Notes under the pieces: model-generated | The model's database searches: none | What the model saw: only the letters and a program-made list of their open reading frames with translations | Told to the model about the DNA's origin: nothing | Program-made: the position numbers and the translations under genes | Part shown: piece after piece, positions 7,967 through 11,057 of the stretch | Layout of the letters: every line of letters starts with the position of its first letter | Numbering within the stretch: position 1 is the first letter of the stretch | From: Terrimesophilobacter sp036565765 | GTDB taxonomy: Bacteria > Actinomycetota > Actinomycetes > Actinomycetales > Microbacteriaceae | Reading direction: 5' to 3' (one strand) | DNA: 11,057 nt | Assembly (NCBI RefSeq): GCF_036565765.1 | Contig: NZ_DATCXP010000165.1

Positions 7967-8833
7967 GTGAAGGCGGCACAGGCAAGGCGTGACGGGCCGG
8001 TCATCGTCGTCAACGACCTCTCGGTGCACTACCGGTCCAGGGATGTCCGGTCGCGCTTCCTCGCGATCGCCGGCGTGAGCTTCGAGGTGGCTCATGGGGA
8101 GATCCTCGGGGTCGTGGGGGAGTCCGGCTCCGGGAAGTCGACGCTCGCCAAAACGCTCGCCGTCCGCGCCGGACGAGGGCAACTCGATGCCGGCTTCCCC
8201 GAGATCTGCGGAGGCTCAGCAGCGGTGCTGGGGGCGCAGCTGCGCAGGATCGGCTCACGCCGCCGGGACCGCCTTCAATTGAAGGTCGGCTACCTGCCGC
8301 AGGACGGTGCGGAACTTCTGGACGCCAGACTCACCGTCGCGGAGAACATCGCAGAGCCGATCTATTCGAGGGACCGTCGGTTCAGCTCCCGCGAAGCCGG
8401 AATCGCCGTCGCGACACTGGTCGATGCCGTCCGGCTCCCGCTCGGCCTCATGACCCGCTACCCCTATGAGCTCAGCAGCGGCCAGAGGCAGCGCGTCGCG
8501 CTCGCGCGATCGCTCATCCTGGAGCCGGAGATCCTCGTGGCCGACGAGCCGACCCGGGGTGTCGACATCACGGTGCGCGCCGGAGTGCTCGACGTCCTCC
8601 GCGACCTTCAGTCGGAGCGCGACTTCTCGGCTCTCGTCGTGAGCAGCGATCTCGCCGTGGTCTCCCACATCGCCAAGCGCACGATCGTGCTGCGCAGTGG
8701 GCTGATCGTGGGGATCGGGCCGGTCGAGGAGATTCTCGCCGATCCGATCGACCCCTACCTGAAGGCCCTCGCGCAGTCGAGGGCCGACGTTGCGGAGGTC
8801 GCCCGGCGAGGGTTTGCTACGGTCGAACCATGA
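7967..8833 (+). CDS. Additional single-domain ABC ATPase with degenerate motifs
   Basis: This encodes a 288-residue ATP-binding protein of the peptide-importer ATPase group. It has an A-loop tyrosine near Y22, Walker A GESGSGKS 51-58, Q-loop Q112, and Walker B with D193-E194 (ADEPTRGVD). Two motifs are off-consensus. The signature is LSSGQ (169-173) rather than LSGGQ, and the switch position, normally the His of SHDL, is Ser227 in VSSDL. Loss of that His usually weakens or abolishes ATP hydrolysis in related proteins. Near the end DPYLKAL resembles the HPYTKAL of peptide ATPases. Since the preceding fused gene already supplies two intact motors, this protein looks surplus; it may be regulatory, a slow partner in an alternative dimer, or decaying. 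The GTG start at 7967 follows AGGAG very closely (two bases), but no better start lies nearby. Its stop overlaps the next start (ATGA). Confidence 0.88.
   Translation: MKAAQARRDGPVIVVNDLSVHYRSRDVRSRFLAIAGVSFEVAHGEILGVVGESGSGKSTLAKTLAVRAGRGQLDAGFPEICGGSAAVLGAQLRRIGSRRRDRLQLKVGYLPQDGAELLDARLTVAENIAEPIYSRDRRFSSREAGIAVATLVDAVRLPLGLMTRYPYELSSGQRQRVALARSLILEPEILVADEPTRGVDITVRAGVLDVLRDLQSERDFSALVVSSDLAVVSHIAKRTIVLRSGLIVGIGPVEEILADPIDPYLKALAQSRADVAEVARRGFATVEP
8818..8823 (+). promoter_or_regulatory. Putative -10 box of a leaderless promoter for the dehydrogenase gene
   Basis: TACGGT fits TAnnnT and is followed by exactly six bases and then the dehydrogenase ATG at 8830, the same spacing as at dnaG. 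It sits within a TTTGCTACGGT context that recurs before the tRNA (TTTGCTAGAGT). No Shine-Dalgarno sequence lies at a usable distance; the nearest GAGG is about 18 bases away. It lies inside the coding end of the preceding ATPase gene, so it would act as an internal promoter. Confidence 0.45.
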
Positions 8834-9837
8834 CCGTTGGCAACGCCGAACCTCAGCACCGCGCAGTTCTCAGCACGACGGCGGAGCAGCTTCCGGATGA
8901 TCGGCGCCCAAGGCCGGGGCCGATCGCGATCCTTCCGGAGCCGGACGAATTCTTCGTGGCGGCGGTGCATGCCGCAGGCGGCGAGGTGGCACCGCTCGGT
9001 CCTGCGACGCGCGGTGTCATCTGGCTCTCCAACGCGCGGGCGCGGGAGTTCTCGGGAATCCTGGAGCGCTACCCCGGCATCGAGTGGGTGCAGCTTCCCT
9101 GGGCCGGCGTCGACGCGTTCTCGGACATCCTCGCCCCGTACGCCGCAAGCCCGAAACCACTCTGGACGAGTGCGAAGGGCGCCTACGCCGAGCCCGTTGC
9201 CGAGCACGTCCTCGCCATGACGCTTGCTCTGCTGCGCGAGCTTCCCGCCCGCGTCGTGGCAAGAGGCTGGGGCCCCAAAATCGGCCGTTCCCTGTTCGGG
9301 CTGAGAGTCGTCATCATCGGAGCCGGCGGCATCGCCATCGAGCTCATGCGGTTGCTCAGGCCGTTCCGGGTGCACGTCACGGTCGTGCGCAGGAGCGACG
9401 CCGAACTCGCCGGAGCGGACCGCACCGTGACCGCAGGCCGCCTGCACGAAGTGCTCCCGGAAGCGGATGTCGTCGTCGTCGCCGCCGCGCTGACAGAGGG
9501 GACGACCGGCCTGATCGGTGCAGAAGAGCTGGCGATCATGAAGGAGTCTGCGCTGCTCGTGAACGTCGCCCGCGGCGGACTCGTCGACACGGACGCCCTC
9601 ACAGCGGCGCTCGCCTCTGCGACGATCGCGGGGGCCGGGCTGGACGTCACGGACCCGGAGCCGTTGCCGGACGGGCATCCGCTGTGGGCCGAGCCACGGG
9701 CCATCGTCACCTGCCACAGTGCTGACACTCCGGAAATGACGACACCTCTGCTCGCGGAACGGGTGAGAATCAACGTGGAAGCTTTCCTCGGCCACGGAAG
9801 GTTCGAGGGCGTCGTCGATCCGGGAGCAGGCTATTGA
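8830..9837 (+). CDS. D-isomer-specific 2-hydroxyacid dehydrogenase family protein
   Basis: Members reversibly oxidise a 2-hydroxyacid to the 2-keto acid with NAD(P); the substrate cannot be read from sequence. The protein has 335 residues, normal for the family. The catalytic set is visible: R248 in NVARGG, E277 in DVTDPEPLP and H296 in TCHSAD. The nucleotide-binding loop at 164-169 reads GAGGIA, where the usual third glycine (GxGxxG) is A169; this may affect cofactor affinity or preference. The N-terminal half has typical segments such as GIEWVQLPWAGVD and AEPVAEHVLAMTLALLRELP. The ATG overlaps the previous stop (ATGA) and lacks a Shine-Dalgarno sequence, so it is translated by coupling, from the leaderless-type promoter, or both. 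Its own stop overlaps the lactonase start (TTGA). The linkage suggests joint expression with the lactonase and importer. Confidence 0.92.
   Translation: MTVGNAEPQHRAVLSTTAEQLPDDRRPRPGPIAILPEPDEFFVAAVHAAGGEVAPLGPATRGVIWLSNARAREFSGILERYPGIEWVQLPWAGVDAFSDILAPYAASPKPLWTSAKGAYAEPVAEHVLAMTLALLRELPARVVARGWGPKIGRSLFGLRVVIIGAGGIAIELMRLLRPFRVHVTVVRRSDAELAGADRTVTAGRLHEVLPEADVVVVAAALTEGTTGLIGAEELAIMKESALLVNVARGGLVDTDALTAALASATIAGAGLDVTDPEPLPDGHPLWAEPRAIVTCHSADTPEMTTPLLAERVRINVEAFLGHGRFEGVVDPGAGY
9822..9826 (+). promoter_or_regulatory. Ribosome binding site supporting the TTG start of the lactonase gene
   Basis: GGGAG at 9822-9826 ends seven bases before TTG 9834. The good spacing, the four-base overlap with the dehydrogenase stop, and the family-like N terminus (WAGSYT directly after) together favour this rare start codon over later ones. 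Confidence 0.6.
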
Positions 9838-10829
9838 CTCTGATCTGGGCAGGTTCCTACACCGAGACCATGGGTGGGTACTCCCGTGGCATCTCCGCGC
9901 TGCGCCTCAGTGACCGAGGGCTTCAGTACCTCGGCCTCGGAGCGATCACCGGGTCACCATCCTTCCTTGCCAAGTCCGAGGCCACCGGACTCCTGTATGC
10001 GGTTGACGAGGGCAATGGCCGCGTCGAGGCGTTCAGTCGCACGGGGTCGGGCAGTGCCCTCCTCGCCCTCGGCGGGCAGCCGACGAGTGGCCTGCTCACC
10101 TGCCACCTGAGCGTGACGGAGGAGTGGCTGTACGCCTGCAATTACGGGAGCGGAACCGTTGACGTGTTCCCGCTGGACGATGAGGGCCGCATCGGCTCGC
10201 TTGCCAACACGCTCAGCCCGGGGAGCGGAGCCAGCGGGCCGCTTCCGGAGCAGGATGGCCCGCACGCTCATTCCACGCTCGCCTACGGTGACACCGTCAT
10301 CGTCGCCGATCTCGGCACGGATCGGGTGTACCTGTACCGCTGGCACGGGCAGGAGCTGGAGCTGGAGTCCGCCATCGAGTTCCCGCCGGGGACCGGTCCG
10401 CGCGACTTCGTGGTGTCTCCCGTTGCCGGCAAGATCTTCCTCTCCGGTGAGCTCGGAGGCACCGTGTTCACACTCGGCGGCGGCAGGAACCTGCAGATCG
10501 TGCGCGCGGGGAGCACCGGCGCCGCGCCGGGAGACCACGGAGCCGGTCTCGCCATCGATCCGACCGGCCGGTTCCTCTACACCGGGCTGCGCGGTTCGGA
10601 TCGTGTCGTCGTAATCGACTCCAACACGCTGCAGCCGATCGCCGACGTGCCCAGCGGAGGGGAGTGGCCACGGAACCTGTGCATCGTGGGGAACACGCTC
10701 CTGGTCGCGAACCAGAAGTCCGGGACCGTCACGACGTTCCGGCTCGACCCGCAGACCGGGGTGCCGACGCCGGACGGTCAAGGGCTGTTCCTCGACTCGC
10801 CCACCTACCTCCTGCCGGACCTTTCCTGA
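9834..10829 (+). CDS. Lactonase family protein, seven-bladed beta-propeller (6-phosphogluconolactonase type)
   Basis: The protein has 331 residues and belongs to the family that includes E. coli Pgl (YbhE), which hydrolyses 6-phosphogluconolactone to 6-phosphogluconate; other members act on other lactones or have unknown roles. Family hallmarks appear in order: WAGSYT at the start, a blade with LLYAVDEGNGRVEAF, the CHLSV/YACNYGSGTVDVF blade, DGPHAHS at 141-147 followed by VADLGTDRVYLY (D159), GPRDFVVSP, DHGAGLAIDPTGRFLY, and VANQKSGTVTTFRLDPQTG near the end. The repeated 'YxxNxGSGTVxVF'-like strands are the propeller blades. There is no signal peptide, so it is cytoplasmic. The start is TTG, overlapping the dehydrogenase stop (TTGA). 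It is the last gene of the run. Placement beside a 2-hydroxyacid dehydrogenase rather than pentose-phosphate genes suggests a non-phosphogluconate substrate is possible, but that is inference. Confidence 0.92.
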   Translation: MTLIWAGSYTETMGGYSRGISALRLSDRGLQYLGLGAITGSPSFLAKSEATGLLYAVDEGNGRVEAFSRTGSGSALLALGGQPTSGLLTCHLSVTEEWLYACNYGSGTVDVFPLDDEGRIGSLANTLSPGSGASGPLPEQDGPHAHSTLAYGDTVIVADLGTDRVYLYRWHGQELELESAIEFPPGTGPRDFVVSPVAGKIFLSGELGGTVFTLGGGRNLQIVRAGSTGAAPGDHGAGLAIDPTGRFLYTGLRGSDRVVVIDSNTLQPIADVPSGGEWPRNLCIVGNTLLVANQKSGTVTTFRLDPQTGVPTPDGQGLFLDSPTYLLPDLS

Positions 10830-10856
10830 TCGGGAATACCGGCGCGGAAGATTTGC

Positions 10857-10862
10857 TAGAGT
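10857..10862 (+). promoter_or_regulatory. Putative -10 box of the tRNA-Asn gene
   Basis: TAGAGT in the context TTTGCTAGAGT fits TAnnnT and would start transcription near 10869, giving a 5' leader of about 28 bases to be removed by RNase P. The preceding spacer from 10830 holds no gene. A TTGATA at 10869 is too close to the tRNA to be a -35. Confidence 0.35.
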
Positions 10863-10896
10863 TCAGTGTTGATAACGTGATCTTCTGGATCAGCAA

Positions 10897-10969
10897 TCCT
10901 CGATAGCTCAATTGGCAGAGCAGCCGGCTGTTAACCGGCAGGTTCTTGGTTCGAGTCCAAGTCGGGGAG
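10897..10969 (+). tRNA. tRNA-Asn (anticodon GTT)
   Basis: A full cloverleaf folds. The acceptor stem pairs 10897-10903 with 10962-10968 (one G-T pair) and the discriminator is G10969. The D arm pairs GCTC 10906-10909 with GAGC 10918-10921 around AATTGGCA. The anticodon stem pairs GCCGG 10923-10927 with CCGGC 10935-10939; its loop CTGTTAA places GTT at 10930-10932, reading AAC and AAU. The variable loop is AGGTT. The T arm pairs CTTGG 10945-10949 with CCAAG 10957-10961 around TTCGAGT. The length is 73 bases. CCA is not encoded, as is common in actinobacteria. It lies 67 bases after the lactonase gene on the same strand. Confidence 0.97.
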
Positions 10970-10971
10970 CT

Positions 10972-11004
10972 CAGGCCTGTGGGGGCTCCACCCCTCCAGG
11001 CCTG
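10972..11004 (+). terminator. Terminator-like hairpin after tRNA-Asn
   Basis: CAGGCCTG at 10972-10979 pairs with CAGGCCTG at 10997-11004. After one mismatch, five more pairs form (GGGGG with CCCCT, including one G-T), closing the loop CTCCA at 10986-10990. Only two T bases follow directly, so it is a GC-rich terminator of the kind usual in actinobacteria, or it may guide 3' processing of the tRNA. Confidence 0.65.
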
Positions 11005-11022
11005 TTCGACCCTCACGCCTGT

Positions 11023-11042
11023 GCTACTCCCGGGGGAGTAGC
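11023..11042 (+). promoter_or_regulatory. Perfect palindrome near window end, possible operator
   Basis: GCTACTCCC at 11023-11031 is exactly inverted as GGGAGTAGC at 11034-11042 with only two bases between. The spacing is too short for a full RNA hairpin over nine pairs (eight pairs with a four-base loop remain possible), so a double-stranded binding site for a dimeric regulator is more natural. It would control a gene beyond the window. No regulator can be named. Confidence 0.45.
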
Positions 11043-11057
11043 CGCCGACTCCGGCGG
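11042..11057 (+). repeat. Short inverted repeat abutting the palindrome at the window edge
   Basis: CCGCCG at 11042-11047 and CGGCGG at 11052-11057 flank ACTC. It shares one base with the preceding palindrome. Such short GC-only repeats arise easily in this composition, and the window ends here, so extension cannot be seen. Confidence 0.3.

Noticed and set aside
8755..9795. Long - strand frame opposite the dehydrogenase gene
   Set aside because: It is a composition-driven shadow; the + strand frame has the full catalytic set of a known family.
10897..10969. tRNA-Asn as an attachment site of an integrated element
   Set aside because: I saw no second copy of the tRNA 3' end in the window and no integrase or phage gene beside it.
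1..11057. CRISPR array, insertion sequence, toxin-antitoxin pair or defence system
   Set aside because: I found no regularly spaced repeats, no transposase motifs, and no unassigned small gene pair; every stretch of coding density belongs to a known family.

Overview
The window looks like ordinary chromosomal DNA from a high-GC actinobacterium. Third codon positions are strongly GC-biased and the gene style, including frequent GGATGC-type codon pairs, suggests Microbacteriaceae; that family placement is inference. All genes and the tRNA lie on the + strand, packed tightly. I see no insertion sequence, integrase, CRISPR array or rRNA.

Region 1 (1-2240) is housekeeping DNA metabolism. It holds the 3' end of a dGTP triphosphohydrolase-like gene (dgt), then the complete DNA primase gene dnaG. 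The dnaG start has no Shine-Dalgarno sequence, but a TAGAAT hexamer ends exactly six bases before its ATG, the geometry of a leaderless actinobacterial promoter.

Region 2 (2241-8833) is a peptide-type ABC importer. A 197-base control region contains a perfect 10+10 bp inverted repeat. It is followed by a lipoprotein substrate-binding protein, a hairpin, a DppB-like permease, a DppC-like permease, one gene encoding two fused ATPase domains (DppD and DppF in one chain), and a separate third ATPase. The third ATPase departs from consensus in two motifs (LSSGQ, and Ser in place of the switch His).

Region 3 (8830-10829) holds two enzyme genes joined to the importer by 4-base stop/start overlaps: a D-2-hydroxyacid dehydrogenase-family protein and a seven-bladed-propeller lactonase (6-phosphogluconolactonase type). 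A second leaderless-type promoter inside the end of the third ATPase gene could express these two without the importer. A lactonase plus a 2-hydroxyacid dehydrogenase could convert a lactone to a hydroxyacid and then a 2-keto acid. Any link to the imported compound is a hypothesis.

Region 4 (10830-11057) holds tRNA-Asn(GTT) with a promoter-like box, a terminator-like hairpin, and two abutting palindromes at the window edge that may be control sites of the next gene. No clearly new system is present. The most distinctive points are the degenerate third ATPase, the two leaderless-type starts, and the inverted repeat before the binding-protein gene.
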